From assembly GCF_010015445.1 (NCBI RefSeq), contig NC_053127.1, positions 8,636,276 through 8,700,275 on the forward strand: a stretch of 64,000 nt of DNA, written 5' to 3'. Both the position numbers and the translations under genes were made by a program. The DNA comes from Perca fluviatilis. Lineage: Eukaryota; Chordata; Actinopteri; Perciformes; Percidae. The notes below the pieces were generated by a model, which was not told where the DNA came from, ran no database searches, and worked only from the letters and a program-made list of their open reading frames with translations. Positions 1 to 14,089 of the stretch are shown here, piece by piece; positions within the stretch are counted from its first letter, which is position 1, and the number at the start of each line of letters is the position of its first letter.

Positions 1-1504
1 TTATTATAGAATTATTAAGGTTGTGTGTAATGTGAACATCTCCTCAGGCAACTGCTCTTCAGTTAGTACAACTTATAAGCATTTAAGTAGAGCCATATAA
101 TCTAATAGGGAGATTTAGTGAGCATTTGTGCTCCCAAGTGAATAAAGTCATGGTTTTGAAAAGTATTATATAAATAAAGTTTTACTTACTTACTTTTATT
201 TATTGGCCCACCAGGCATCTCCCCTAGTGCCACCCCAAGGACAAAGTTTAAATTTTTAGCCCCAGTATTAGTAAGGATCGGTGTTGATTGATTGCTATAC
301 CTTGTTTGTGTCTTAGTTCTAAAATAGTTTTTGAATCTAATCTGTTATTCACTATTTTTTCCTCCCCTTTGAATGTGTCTTGTTGGTCCTCTTTTTTCAG
401 ACAACCATTAATTTCCTTTCATTTCTGGGAAGTATGACAATCAACTTGCAGACACTTATACATTTATTCGAGTTGGCAATCCTTGGTGTGGTGCTTGCTT
501 TGGAAATGGTCAGACTTATTTCAAAATATACAGTATGAGTTTTGTACACAGTGAAAAGAAACAAGTATGGTCCTTGAAATTATAACAACAGGAACAGGAA
601 GAATTCTGCACAGCAGGTGTTCGACAGGAGACCGTTTGAGGCTTGCAGATTTGGGCCTACTCCGAGTAACGGGACAACTCAACTCCGGTTGTTCCTACAA
701 GGCCTGGCAAGCACTGGGTGCACTAATTAATAGTTTCCGGTTGCACTCAATATAGAACAAACACCCTGCCAGCAGCCTGCCAACCAGCCTGCTGTGGAGC
801 ATCAGACTCCAAAGGGCCACACTTAAACGAAAGCAGCATGGGTGATACAAAATACTTCACGAGGTGAGGGGATTTATCCGGCCTGCATCCAGTTACAGTT
901 TATTCATATTGATGAGACTTTGCCCTGAACTCTACAGCCCACTCTGATTATTCTCTGAGCTGCATTAGCAGATTGCTTCTTTACTCTATATCTCAACTCA
1001 CAGCGACGACAAGTGACAGTTCACTGTCAGGAAGAGAGGACACCGCTGCTCCTCTTCTCACCCCTGCCGTCAGGGTTCGAGGTGGATGATTTGTCACCCC
1101 CAGCGTCTGTTTACATGCTTTATTACTGCATGTTTAAGCTGTAGCTGTGAGGATACTGAACCCAGACAAGTACCTCCACTGCTCTGTAGGCCAGAGAAGG
1201 AATAACAGATCAGCCTTGTCTTGTTTAAACTTCTTGTTGGAGCTTTTGAACATGATCCTTAGTTCTGCCATCTGGTACATACAGTTTCTCTGCCTTCATT
1301 TTCCTGTCATTCATATATACCTAATTTTGACTAGAACCATTACTGACACAGCTAACTATACAATCACTGAGATATGCAGCATTGTTTAGGGAACTTGGTG
1401 ATTTAAATAGGAGTCATACGGTCACTGAAAGATGTACTACAGGAGTTTATTAAATGTACAAATGTGACAGAAATAAAACATGGCTTTATTTGCCAGTATA
1501 TTTA

Positions 1505-1815
1505 GCGATGGTTAGCTGTAGTGTGGCTCTAGGCCCTAGGGGATAGCCATGTCAGCCTATCACTTTGTCCCAGACTGAAATATCTCAACAACTATCGGAT
1601 GGATTAAGACAGCATTTTGTACAAACATTCATGGTTCCCAGAGGAAGAATCTTTGGCGACGTTTCCTTTAGTGCAACCAGCAGGTCAAATCTCTCACCTA
1701 TCCATCTACTGAACAGATAAGCACAAAATGTGTTACAGACATTTATGGTTCCCAGACGATGTACCCTACTGACTCTGGTGATCTGATACATGGTGCCAAG
1801 AGGATACATCTGAAG
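1505..1815. repeat. Degenerate interspersed fish repeat
   Basis: Contains CTCAACAACTATCGGATGGA followed by repeated versions of ACAxACATTyATGGTTCCCAGA (near 1621 and 1738), a pattern I associate with a common teleost interspersed repeat. Class not assigned. Confidence 0.45.
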
Positions 1816-1961
1816 GAATTTAGTGGTCTTTGAGCTTAGATGTAAATGACCTCCCTTTATTTTGAAAAAATGTTGCTTGGACAAAACAAAGTTGAGATTT
1901 TGACCCAAGGTGGAAGGAAAGCTCATGGGGTTACCCAAATGTGAATGACTGACTATGATCA

Positions 1962-3375
1962 TTCAATATTCACTCCTCTTTTAGCTCTGTTTTTGGTCTC
2001 TACCAACTCCTAAAGTAAATATGTGTCTCTTTAGCTGCTCAGCAGCTATAATCTCTAACTGTGTCTCTTCTGTTTAGTGGTTTGTGCTCAGAACATCTGC
2101 CTACTGTTACTGGAAATGAGTTTGAGAGCCTTAATCAAAACAGTTGTGAGCCAGAAAAGCAAAACAAAGTGCTGACTGAAGCCAAAATGCTCTGCAGAGA
2201 TGAGAGAACCTGAAGACTTGGGTGATTCTAGGTGAATTTTGACATACAAGTAGTCATGTGATCCATTGTAAATATATAAATATACATAACATGTTGATTA
2301 GAGCAGCTTTAAGATTCAAATTGTATAAATTCGAGCCAGATTAAAACTCTGATATTGTGTTAGGACACACAAAGACAAATACTCTACCATGCATGCACAT
2401 GGTGGATTAAGACTGCTCCTGTTGAGACCCACCACTGAAGGTTCCTGAAGTGGAGAGGGGCTTTAAGATGAGATAAACTGATGGATGGCGCTGATACCTG
2501 CCTGGCACGCCTGCAGATTTATGGCAGCATGGCTTCATGTCTTGTATAGTAATCCAGGCAGCATGGCTTCATGTCCTGTATAGTAATCCATTAATGGGGT
2601 ACTGCATCATTTTTCTGACAGCTGAATTAGGGTTCTGTGTGATTGCTCACCTTAGTTTACAGCACAAAGGCTTGCAACATCAAATCCTGTGCAGAGGACA
2701 GTGATGTTTTTCCTAAAAAGAATGTTATATAATGGGGCTACATTTCTGTCAGTGAATACATGTGACACAGAAAGGTGTATTTTGACACACGTCCTCCCAC
2801 ATCTTTCAGTAAAGGTTCTTATTGTTCAGTTGTAACAAAGAATATGCTAGGCAGTCTTGGAAACCTGGTTTTGATCAGTGACAAATTACATTTTTGGTTC
2901 ACGCCAATTCCAAAAGAAGCACTTAAAGGAGTCTGACTACATTCTGAGTGCCACAGATAAAAGGGACGTCACGGACACATTGTTGGTTTTGGTCTTTTTG
3001 ATAGGATTTACGGACAATAACAAAAATATAGAATAACACAAGATTGATCCTTTGCGTTTAGTGATATGCAGTTAAAGTAGCTATAATAAATATTTGTATA
3101 GTAACAACAAATGACAATGTAAAGGGGGTTGCTCAGAATGATCAGCTGAATCTCCAGCGCCTCTCGGCTTTATGGAGTTTTAGCTCATTGTTTATCTGTC
3201 TGGCTGCAACTTTACTGTTCTGGTTCACTCTTGGTGCTCTCAAAGCATTGTTTTCAAAGAAAAAGCTGTAAATAGGCACTGTACGCATTTAGCAGCTAAA
3301 GAGACAGATGTTTCCCTCAGGAGTTGGTGGAGACCTAAAACAGCAAAAACAGAGAATATTGGACTGACTTTCATC
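1962..3375. repeat. Two inverted copies of one repeat family
   Basis: The left arm (about 1962-2060: AATATTCACTCC, then GGTCTCTACCAACTCCT) is mirrored on the opposite strand near 3280-3375 (GGAGTTGGTGGAGACC). A third, related copy lies at about 14628-14720 in a mybbp1a intron. This may be one large foldback element or two separate insertions. Confidence 0.45.
2523..2590 (+). repeat. 34-bp tandem duplication
   Basis: Two head-to-tail copies of a 34-bp unit starting GGCAGCATGGCTTCATGTC, differing at one base. Confidence 0.85.
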
Positions 3376-3663
3376 AGGTGGACACAAACACAAAAACTAA
3401 CGAATCATCGTGTTGCTCTGTAACAGCTGATGATGGAATTGAGCAACTGTTTGCTAACAAGTTTGCCATATCAATAAAAAAAAAAAAATCAGTTGTTGCA
3501 GGTTTAAGAAGATAAGATTAATTTTATTGGCCCTGGGAGCCTCAGTGACTCATTTCAATCCACTTTTTTTTAGCAAAATGCTACTGAAACCAAAAGCAAG
3601 CACAATCATTATCATTAATGACAACAGCATGGGTTTTCTGTTAGTGAAAAGTATAGCACAGGG

Positions 3664-3905
3664 TAGTCTTGCTTTGCCAGACCTTCCTCCAAAGCGCGCT
3701 GAAGTAGGAGCATTCGGGGATGGGAGGAAAATGTGCTCTGGTTTAATGGCATTTCTTTAAACCAATCAGAATCGTCATGGGCGGTGCTAAGCTCCGCACA
3801 GAGCCGACAGACTCCGACAGATTGGACAGATAGTCTAGCTAGCTGTCTGGATTTACCCTGCAGAGATCTGAGGAGCAGTTAACCATAGTCCTCAGAAATC
3901 CCAAA
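3664..3905. repeat. Interspersed repeat family A, copy 1
   Basis: Starts AGTCTTGCTTTGCCAGACC and ends in AGATCTGAGGAGCAGTTAAC. Copies lie at 9479-9780 (opposite orientation) and 23692-23830. All carry AAACCAATCAGAATCGTC-like and GGACAGATAGTCTAGCTAGC-like blocks where present. Probably a non-autonomous DNA transposon; class not assigned. Confidence 0.6.
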
Positions 3906-4159
3906 TTTAAAATAATAAAGAAAGCGTAAGTAAAAGGAAAATACATGAATCTGGTGAATTTCCTGCGGCACCGGAGCAATCCCGGAATTGGACCGTCAAG
4001 GGGCAACAGACGTGGTATGGTTTGGTGGGTTTATAGATTTTATGTTCAATAATGAATATTTTCTTTCCTTGATTCCTTACACATGAGTAAAAAGCTAAGC
4101 TGTATATTTCACCTGTTTCTCCTGTAGCAGGTGAAAACTTAACATACGTAGGTCACAAT

Positions 4160-4515
4160 TTAAAGCTACAGTGCCCAACTATTTTATTTTAATAGCGTCC
4201 GTTACAGTCAAGCCGTTGCCAAATGTGTTGATACAAAGCTAATTAAGCCTATCAGCTCCACACAACGCTTTCTCACTATGGCCTATGTTTACAAAATGGT
4301 GCCAACTGGCGACTTTCACACGCAGAAGCTCGAGGGATGCAGTTTACGTCACCTCTGAGAAAGGACAAGCTGTCAGCTTTGGAGACAAAGAGGACGTACA
4401 AATTACAGGATCAATACCTCTTCTGAAGAGTCCATGTTTTTTTAATCCTCCATGCTAGCAACACCGTGGAGGAGGCTTTTGTCATGTGGACACGCCCACA
4501 GGGTTGTTGTCCTTA
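4160..4515. mobile_element. Diverged TTAA-type MITE copy
   Basis: Starts at a TTAA (4160-4163) and aligns with the element at 16846-17175, sharing GTCCGTTACAGTCAAGCC, GCTAATTAAG and GCAGAAGCTCGAG. The right end has decayed, but another TTAA lies near 4512. Confidence 0.5.
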
Positions 4516-4578
4516 ATTAGAATTTATTTTTACATTCTGGCTGTGACAGTGGACTTATCAACCTTAAAAATGTTGACC

Positions 4579-4692
4579 ATGGGCGCCTGGGTAGCTCACC
4601 CGGTAGAGCTACTCTAGATATACAGAGGCTCAGTTCTATTCGGACTGGCGGCCCTTTGCTGCATGTCATTCCCCTTCTCTCTCCCCTTTCAT
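4579..4692 (+). mobile_element. tRNA-derived SINE fragment
   Basis: GGGTAGCTCACCCGGTAGAGC is a tRNA-like A box. The B box is decayed, and the tail includes GGCCCTTTGCTGCATGTCAT and a CT-rich end. The head resembles the SINE head at 18398. Confidence 0.6.
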
Positions 4693-5017
4693 GTCGAAGC
4701 GGTCCTGTCACAAACGAAGGCCTAAAATGCCAAAAAATGGAGACCGTAATATTACCTGCAAAAATACCAAATGGTCTGAAGAACTGCTGATGAAAGGAGC
4801 TCGATCCTGCTTTTCAAACACTCAGAACAGAGTTTTATGTTCTGTCTGTAGGTTGGATGGACCTGTGGGGCCATGACTGTGGGCTTTGACTAGCTCATGC
4901 TATGCTCATCTAGTCGCTTTTCACTAAAGTTGCATATTAACGTTGCATGGCATAGCTGATAGAACTATTCTGAGGTGGGGACAGAGTTGTGATGGATTTC
5001 CAGGAAGAGAAATGAAA

Positions 5018-5023
5018 TTTATT
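5018..5023 (-). terminator. Candidate mybbp1a polyadenylation signal
   Basis: AATAAA on the minus strand about 220 bp after the mybbp1a stop. It is the nearest canonical hexamer on the transcript and implies a short 3' UTR. The cleavage site is not established. Confidence 0.55.
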
Positions 5024-5244
5024 GTTGTAGACATTTTTTTTCTGATTTATATCAGTCACACATTAGAAACGACAATCCATCTTAATTCATGTCCCACACA
5101 TCTCAGGGTTCCATTATGTATAAAGATATCTCATATGGAAACATACCAACATATTGTCTGAACTGAACGGACTGAAAAGTAGAAAAATTAACAGACTGAA
5201 ACAACGCTTCTTTAAAAGGAAACATTTAAATAGCAGTGTCCACT

Positions 5245-8200
5245 TTACATTTGCCCTCCTCCCTCTTTCTTCTGTTTGGGTTTCTTCTTCTTCTTCTTCT
5301 TGGCTGTCTTGCTCTCAGACTGCGTCATCTTGCTCATCTTGGCCGGACTGGGCTGAGAAGCCGCTGCGCTGTCGGCCGGTCGCTTCTGTTTTGTTTTCTT
5401 GTCGTGTTTCTTTTTGGCTTGTCCTTTGTCTGCTCCCGGTTTGTCTCTGGAGGTCGAGTTGTTCGCTGCTGCTGCTGCTGCCGCTGCCGCTGCCGCTGCC
5501 GCTGCCGGCTCTAAAATAGGCTGGTTGCGCTTCTTACGCTTCTTTGATTCTGGCAGAAAACCTTTTTTCTTCTTCGGAACTTGCTGTTGCTCGGCCTCCT
5601 TGTCAGGCTTGGTCTTTTCAACCTTGGGTTTCCTGTGAATGTGAACACATGCGAGGTCAACGTGACGGCTTCAATACACGGTAAAAGAAAAACATCTTGT
5701 GACACACGAGATCCTGTGGTGAAGTATTCCTGGGTGAAGGAACAAGAACGTGTACATTTCTTGTTTTAATTCATAAATTACAAATTACATAAAGTTAAGT
5801 TAGAAATAATAATGAAGAAATCGTTAGATGAAATTGCTCCTGTTTCAGCAACAGTATAATCACTTCTCAACACACATCACGTGCTAAAGCCTTCTACTTC
5901 AACGTTTTCTATGGAGTTGTGTTTATTTATTGGTTATATTATTTTGTCCGACAGCTAATAAACGGAATAGTGATAGAAACGCAACCCGACATCACGCTGC
6001 GGTGGCCAATGGTGTAACCGCTGGTCAGACTTGTCGGTGTGTCCCGTACAGATTTCCCACCGTGGTCAGAAAGCACAGAGGAGACACTTTGTTTCTCTCA
6101 CTGTGACTCTAGAGTCGCTACTCACTCCAAAGCTAATCACCGTCACTCTCCGACTGATCCCTCGCTCTATCACCCACTCCCCACACACAGACACCCCAGC
6201 TCGACACACACACCAGCGCACAAGTATAAACACCAGGCCACTACGGAGAAAGCTCTGCGTGGAGCCTCCGCTGAACCATAAAAAGGCCTTCAGACCAAAA
6301 CTACCAATCAGACTAATTGACTAAGAGGGGGCGGCCCTAGAATCCTATTACTGACCTGCTGCACGTATAGGAGGATTTCACCGAAACCTGATTATTACCT
6401 ACGTAACCTGATTTCTCCCACTAACCTGATCACTTATGTGCATGCAAACACACACTGCATGAGAATCCCCCTCGAGCTCACACCACAACCACTCACATGA
6501 CTCCAAAGTGTTTCATCACGGCCCAGTAGGTGTCCTCCAGCTTGCCGGTCTTGTTGAAAGCGATGGCGCTGGTCAGGGACTGCAGGACTTTCTGAAGGGG
6601 CTCCAGGTCCACGGACAGCTTCTACACAGAGCAGGCGGCAGAGGAGACTTGAGTCCTGACTGAAACCACATCAACGGTTCCCCCCCCCCTCTCCCACCGG
6701 CAGACCCACACCTACCTGCTGGTGAACGTGCTTGGCCAGGAACTGACAGAGCTCCAGGGTTCTCACCACCTTCTCCTTCACCACCTTGCTCTCCGCTTTG
6801 CCCGCCTGCTGAAGACTCTGAGAGGAGAAGACATGGAGGTAAGACCGCCGGCCACGTTAAGGCCAATGTCATGTATGCCTTTCAGTCCTCCTCCTAAGCA
6901 TTTATCAGCAGTATACAAACATTTAATACATGTTTTGCAATTAACTGTTACACTATGATGTAGTTACACACACGCAGCTATAAGGGTTACTTATGGGTGT
7001 CCACTGACAAATACATAAATAAACATCTGTTTGCAACTACATTATAGTGTGTTGAAAACCTATTATTAAATGTTTATATACTGATTATTAGAGATGTTCC
7101 GATACCAGTATTGGCATCGGCTCCGATACTGCCTAAAACGCTGGTATCGGTATCGGGAAGTATCGGAGTTTATGCACCGATCCGATACCACGTAATAAAG
7201 AGTAAAATAAATTTGTGTCATGTCTCACAAAGAGTTTAACCTGAGCCAGACCGACAACAAAGATAGAAATCATATCACATCCATACAGGGAGAGTAGTAT
7301 ACTGTTGTTAAAACATAATAAAATACATGACACACTGGTATCGGATCGGTACTCGGTATCGGCCGATACGCAAGTTCAGGTATCGGAATCGGGAAGCAAA
7401 AAATGGTATCGTGGCCATCTCTACCGATTATGAATGTTAGACAGGGGGACTTAAAGTAAAGTTTTTGGTGAAAGTCATTTTTGAAACATTGCTGCGACAA
7501 AACAGTTTTATTAAGCTCGATAAAGAAAAGCAGCTCAGAAAACGTTACATCTTATCAGCGACACATTTTTGGCAACTGAAGGTGAAAAAACGCGACGGAG
7601 GGGTTCTGTTGTTTTGGCAGGTGTGTTTTTGTCTCGGAGGAAAAAGACGGGGCAACGCAGAGGTGAGGCGGTCCGGTAAAGGACTGCAGAAGCATATCAT
7701 TATGCATGCGTCTCCTCTCAGCTGTCCTGCAGACACACAGAGGGCAGCTCTAATCATCCTTCATCACGGCACGATGCAATTTCATAAACCTTCAAGAACA
7801 ATATCAATAAAGGATGCTCCACTTATAGTGGAGAACTGATGTGTAGTTATAGCCTCACCTTATATTACACATGGGAAAATACTTTTAATCAGTTCAGAGG
7901 CTGACAGAATTTTAATTGGGAAGAAGAGAGCACTGGGATCCTTTTACTGAAGTAGAAGTACCAATACCAAACTGTGAAAATACTCCACTACAAGTAAAAG
8001 TCATGCATTCAAAACTTTAAGTAAAAGTATGTAAGTATTATCAGTAAAATGTACTTAAAGCATCAAAAGTAAAAGTATGTATTGTGAAGTCAAATGATGT
8101 CAGTGTTTTCCATCTGATGTTTCTGGATTAATATTCCTGCTGCATTAATGTTGCATTTTACTGCTGTAGATGTTTAAAGTTGTGCTCATTTTAACTCCTT

Positions 8201-8423
8201 TATATACTGATGGGGAGTTTCATCTACAGCAATGCATCCTATTCTATAAGCTCACAATACAAGCATAGAGGCAAACAATAAAACCAAAAAAAAAAAAAAC
8301 ATCCAGTACTAAGCGTAATTAAAACTAAAATTAAAGCTGCAGTGGGTAGACAGCAAAAACTCGCCGCCAGAATTTCAATTAGAGTGAGACCTCTCTTTGC
8401 ATGCACAGAACAGCTAATAGAAT

Positions 8424-8471
<48 letters not shown>

Positions 8472-10811
8472 ATTGGCCAAGGTCTCCTGTCACATCTAGA
8501 TTATATAAAGCCGGGAAACCGAGCCAAGAGGAGATGCAGAAGTCCAGCTTACGCTCAGACCACTTGAATTACAATATGCTGGTTATTATGGAATTTTTGC
8601 CCAACAACGCTGAAAATAAACTGCCTACCACAGCTTTGAAAACCACAAGAGGGACAGAAAGTTATGTGTGCTATGAATACCCATGCATGTCAGCGTTAAC
8701 CCTGTGATGTAGAGCTGTGTCGACCTACCGCCGCCAGCTGACCTGCGACCTTCGCACAGAGCTCCGTCCACGGAGCGCCGCTCAGCAGCTGCTGAACCTC
8801 ATTGCTCTGCATCGCCCGCAACACCAACACACACGCTTGGCCCTAAACACACACACACACACAAAACAATGTCCATCAACAGGAACGTAGTTCAAATAAA
8901 TGAATTATTAGCAGCTGAGATGGAGGGAGGAGGGTCTCCTTTACCTGTTGGTGTACTCTGACCCCCGATGTGATGTGCTGCACGGCTGGATCCAACAGCT
9001 GCACACACAGACCCTGGAAATACAACGCACATGAGTTACTGCTGCCGGCGCTGACACGGCTTCCGTCTCCCGAGACGTGTCGCTGTACTCACGGGGAATC
9101 TGGCGAACAAGTCTGTGAACATCTGAGTGGTCAGAGGGCTCTTCCTCCTGCCCATGAAGGAGGCCAGGGCGTCTCTGAAGATGGCGGAGACCCGATCCAC
9201 GTCCAAGTTGCCCATGAACCTTAACTGCACACAAACCACAAAAGAGAAAACGACACATCAGGGGTAGGCGTTTCTTTCTGACGACAGGTGTGATTCTAAG
9301 GGGGGGTTTTCTCCGTACATGTGTCGGCTGGGCGCATCAGCCCAGCAAGGCAGGAATTTGCCTTCAACGACATTTTATTTCCGAGATAAAAAAAAAAAAT
9401 TCTGCCGGATATCCCTCATTTCGGCCGGATGTTCGTTACCTTTCTTTGTGTTGGCATTTTAAACTCTGGTAACTCTGGTTAACTGCTCCTCAGATCTCTG
9501 CAGGGTAAATCCAGACAGCTAGCTAGACTATCTGTCCAATCGGAGTTCTCTGTTGCACGACTAAAACTACTTTTGAACGTACACACGTTCCACCAAAACA
9601 ATTTCCTTCCCGAGGCTATTTTGCAGAGGCGCCGTTGCTCCGTCCAAGACGATTCTGATTGGTTTAAAGAAATGCCAATAAACCAGAGCACGTTTTTCTC
9701 CCGTCCCAGAATGCTGTGTGGACTAGCCAGACCCTCCTCCGCGGCGCTGTGGAGGAAGGTCTGGCAAAGCGAGACTAGCACCTATCATAGCAGGTTTGTC
9801 TTCAGTGCTGGTGAGTCGGTGACACCGCGATCTTAAAAATAACCTAGTTGTGAAGTTCACGGATGTTAAAGTTAGCCCAATCTGTCCATGGAAAAAATAT
9901 TATTTCTGCAGATATCTTAGTTATAACAAGACTGAGCTAGCCACGCAGTTTTGTGTTTATATGTGCGGTATTTTAGTTTATTTCAGTGTGGGAAATCCCA
10001 CGATCTCTACAAAGCATGATGCGTCCAGCGCCAAATTTCGTAACACTGCAGTAAAGCACACCCTCTTGTGTAATATTGCTCCGTAAAATAAATATACAAA
10101 CAGGAGAGAAACTAAACTAAACTTCAAACCGCAGAGATTCCGTAGGAGCTACAAAAGTACTTAAAATCTCTCCTTTTGTCCAACCAAACAGTCCAAAATC
10201 CAAAGATATTCAGTTAACCATCACAGAAAACTAAGGAAAAAAAACCCAAATACTCACATTTAAGAAGCTGGAACTTAAAAATTATGATATACCACTTATG
10301 AAAACAAACAAGAAGTCTGTGTGAGGAAGAAACTCTCATAAGGGGGACAAGTTATCCAGGACTGGCCCACTATGTGACCCAGTTTAAAAAATAAAAAGGA
10401 AAAGACCTGGAATGTTTCTGGTGTGAAGCTGGACATGTGAGGTAACGATTGCAACTTATGTCCAGGGATCACCCCACTGCAAGGAGGTTCGGACGAGTGA
10501 AATCAAGCGAATGAAAACCGAGGGGACAAATGAATCGGTCTGTGTGTGAACATACGTCATTCGCTGCAGCTCCGTCGGCCGTCTGCTCCTCTTTGGCCTC
10601 AGCAGGTGGAGCTCCTCGCAGCACTTTCACCACGTACAGAGATGCACTGCAAGGACAGTTCAACATCAGCAAAAGACAACAAATGATGTGTACGGCCCTA
10701 AATATTTCACTCTTGAGCCCTGGAACAGACTCTTGAGTCAATGTTCTCTCTCTCTCACACACTCACACACTCACACACTCACACACTCACACACTCACAC
10801 ACTCACACACT

Positions 10812-10849
<38 letters not shown>

Positions 10850-13800
10850 GTAGAAGAGTATATATATGTATATGTGTTATTTAGTTTTGTACATGGAGAA
10901 CATAAAACTACAATGGCTCAACCAGACTGACAACGAAAGGGCAGAAAGAGACAAAGATCCCTCTGAGCAACAGCTGAATAAGAAGAGAAGAAATCAGCAG
11001 TCATTGGTAAAAGAAATGGGAAGCTTAGCATCAAAATGTGTGCAGATTTATTTAGGAACAGCTTCCTGTTTCAGTGTCAAGTGCACAATACTGCAGCCTA
11101 TAACAAGCTGGAGTAAACAGGCAACATGTTGCTTTAGCAAAGCTCTTCTTCAAACTTCACTACAGGAACAGAAGGTTGGTCTAGGGCTAGCACTGTGGGG
11201 ATATCAGGTGGACATACCCTCCATTTGCTCTGCTTCAATATACTGTAGATCTGATGTTATTTTCTCTGTACCATTGACCTTTTTCCCCCCACATGTCAAC
11301 AAAAGACTAACCAACTCTTAGTTGTTAGTCACACATTCACAAATATTGTGGTGTGTGAGAGAGAGTTTAGCACCATTGTCTAACGCAGTCATTAAACACT
11401 AAGATGTACCTGAAGTAATAGAGGCAGACTGAGGAGTCGGACAGCTTCTGGCATTTAGTCATCAGTTTGTCCAGCAGGTCATGGAGCTCCCCCTGTCTGT
11501 CACCCACGGTCCTGCAGTAAACCTTGGACCTGCACAGCTGGTTCCTGAAAAAAAATAAATAAATCATGCAAACAAGAGGCACATGCATTCACTTAAAAGT
11601 AACAATCGGTACACCATCCAACACAAAGACCTAGAGGTTTGAAACCCTGGCTGAGCCGGACAGCAGCGGTTCTTATTGGAAGATTAGTTTCTGATTCAAC
11701 ATCTTTTCGCAAAGACATCAGCTTGGGCCGGTTGATTTTACGTATCACCTCTGAACAAGACACAAATAAACCGGGCACCTTTTAAATTAGCCAACTCAAA
11801 TTATATTAGGGTTAAAATGAGATTTTGACAGCGATGGAGGCCTTGCAGTCACGTTTTCTTGACATTTCTGTTTCGTAATTAAAGTCTAAACAATATTGCG
11901 CTTGAACCAAAATTTAAGATTTATCAAAACACAAAAATGTGAGCAAGGGACATCACAGTACTGGACACAATGTTCTGGTGGATTTAAAATAATAATAATA
12001 AATAAAAAACACCCTAAAAAGTGTGTTTCAAACTAAATACATAATCATGCTTAACACCAAACATGTAAAGAAATCAAAAGAAACAAAGGATGGAGGCAAA
12101 AACATGAAATCAGTGACAAACAGAGGCTGCCAAGCGCCTCAGTCCACAGCCAGCGCGCGTTACCTGAAGATATCGGCAGCTCGGCGGAGGAAGTCCTGCT
12201 CCTGCTGGTCGCTGTCGCCGCTCATTCCTCGGTCGATGATGGTGAGCAGGGGCTCCACCAAGCCCAGAACCAGAGGACTGCCAGCCTGCCGAGACACGAA
12301 CACCTCCAACAGGTCCAACACCTACAGCAGGCCAAACAAGGGAAGGAGACGGCTTAGGGGGTGGTGGAGGGTGGATTTTTTGCATTTTCAATGACGCTAG
12401 CAGTTTCCACGTGCTTCTAGTCTTTGTTGTAAGCTCAGCCAGGCTCTGGAGGCGATATCAGTCTTCTTATCGGACTCGGGGGTGAGACCAGAAATCAAGT
12501 ATTATTTTCCCCAAAGTGTTTTACAAGTCCTGGATAAGGTACCTTGATCTTAAAGTCTCGGACCAGCGTCTTCTCTTTCTGCATTTTGATCCGTTCGTCC
12601 TTCTTGGCCTGGTTCTTTTTCTTCTGCTCTGAGAACAGCGCCGCCAGGCCCTTATCCAGCGCCATCATGGCATCGTCGTCCAGATCTTCATCGCTGCTTC
12701 CGTCCTCCTCTGTGGCCTGAACATGCAGCACAACAGAGGACTATTAACACAATGTAAACAGTGCTGCAGAGTCTGCTGTGGACCTGGATCTGACCCACGT
12801 TCTTCTGTTCACCTCATCTAAGTCCTTACATAAGAGACAAGGGCATGAATACATTAATCTAGCTGTTACAATAGCAATAAAATGGATATATACGCAGAGA
12901 TACGTATACGCACATACCAATTCAATTCGACAACTATATTAATCCCACAAGGGGTAATTTGTTAAGAACAGCTACAAACACACACACACACATACAGAAC
13001 ACAAGCCTACATACAGGCCTACACCCGAGAGAGTAGTTATCCATTTAAACCCACATGGAGACCACGTCTGAAAAACCCACCAGAGCATTCTCTTTCTGCA
13101 GGACCTTCATCAGCTCCTGGCGGAACTTTTGGTCCACCTCTCCCTCTTCCAACTCGCCCTCTTCTTCCTCCTCCTCCTCCTCATCCTCATCCTCCTCCTC
13201 CATTGCTTCATCATCTTCTTCCTCATCAGAGTCATCATCTGATCCGTCAGACTTGTCTTCCTGGCAGAGGAATAACCACACATTTTAGGATTTCAAACAC
13301 TTCTCTAAATCAGTACAAAAATCGAACTGGAACAGTAAAGTAGGGCTGCAGCTAACAATTATTTTCATTGTCGATTAATCTGTTGATTAATTTCTCGATT
13401 AATTGTTTGGTCTATATTCAGTTTACTGTCACAGAGGAGAGAAGAAACTAGAAAATATTCACATTTAAAAGGAGCTGGAATCAGAGAATTATGACTATTA
13501 TTTTCATAAAGAATGAACTCCAACTGATTAACCTATTATCAAAATAGTTGGCGATTAATTTAATAGTTGACAAACAATTGATTAGCCTTTGCAGTTCTAC
13601 AGTAAAGACGCATTTATTAAATGGAATCAGTAAATAAAAGTTCAATCATAATACGATACAAGACATGAGACGATAAGCTGATGTTATTGATAAGTTTAGT
13701 AACATTTGATCTAACCAGGATAGGTCCCACTGAGATTAAAAACCTCTTTTGAAAAGGGAGTCCCGGCAGAGACGGGCCGCAGCACAGGTTGTAAATAAAT

Positions 13801-13985
13801 AAGCGAGGGAAGAACTGACCTCCATCGCCTCATCGTCTTCCTCGTCATCTTCCTCATTTGGGTTTTTCTTCTGGGTTTTGTTGTCGTCAGTGACGACCAC
13901 AGCACTGTCCTCCTCGTCATCCTTTTCTGGGTCCAGGACCTACGCAGAGCCCATCGTTACAGTCACTTCAAGAAGCTTCCAGTGC

Positions 13986-14021
<36 letters not shown>

Positions 14022-14057
14022 AAACTCCCTCTACTGATAAAAGCCACAATATGAGGC

Positions 14058-14089
<32 letters not shown>

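Larger units (their letters stand above)
1..5017. other. Gene-poor left flank, repeat-rich
   Basis: No exon could be recognised on either strand. The stretch is AT-rich and made largely of interspersed repeats (listed separately at 1505-1815, 1962-3375, 2523-2590, 3664-3905, 4160-4515 and 4579-4692). The remaining parts, such as 1-1500, show no clear structure. Confidence 0.6.

Noticed and set aside
567..1389. Short plus-strand ORFs in the left flank
   Set aside because: Short, no recognisable domain, no splice-consistent partners; length is expected by chance.
5154..5519. Plus-strand Ser/Leu-rich ORFs near 5.2-5.5 kb
   Set aside because: Reverse reading of the Lys/Ala-rich mybbp1a last exon.
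13055..13288. Plus-strand Ser-rich ORF
   Set aside because: Reverse reading of the Asp/Glu tract in mybbp1a exon 17.
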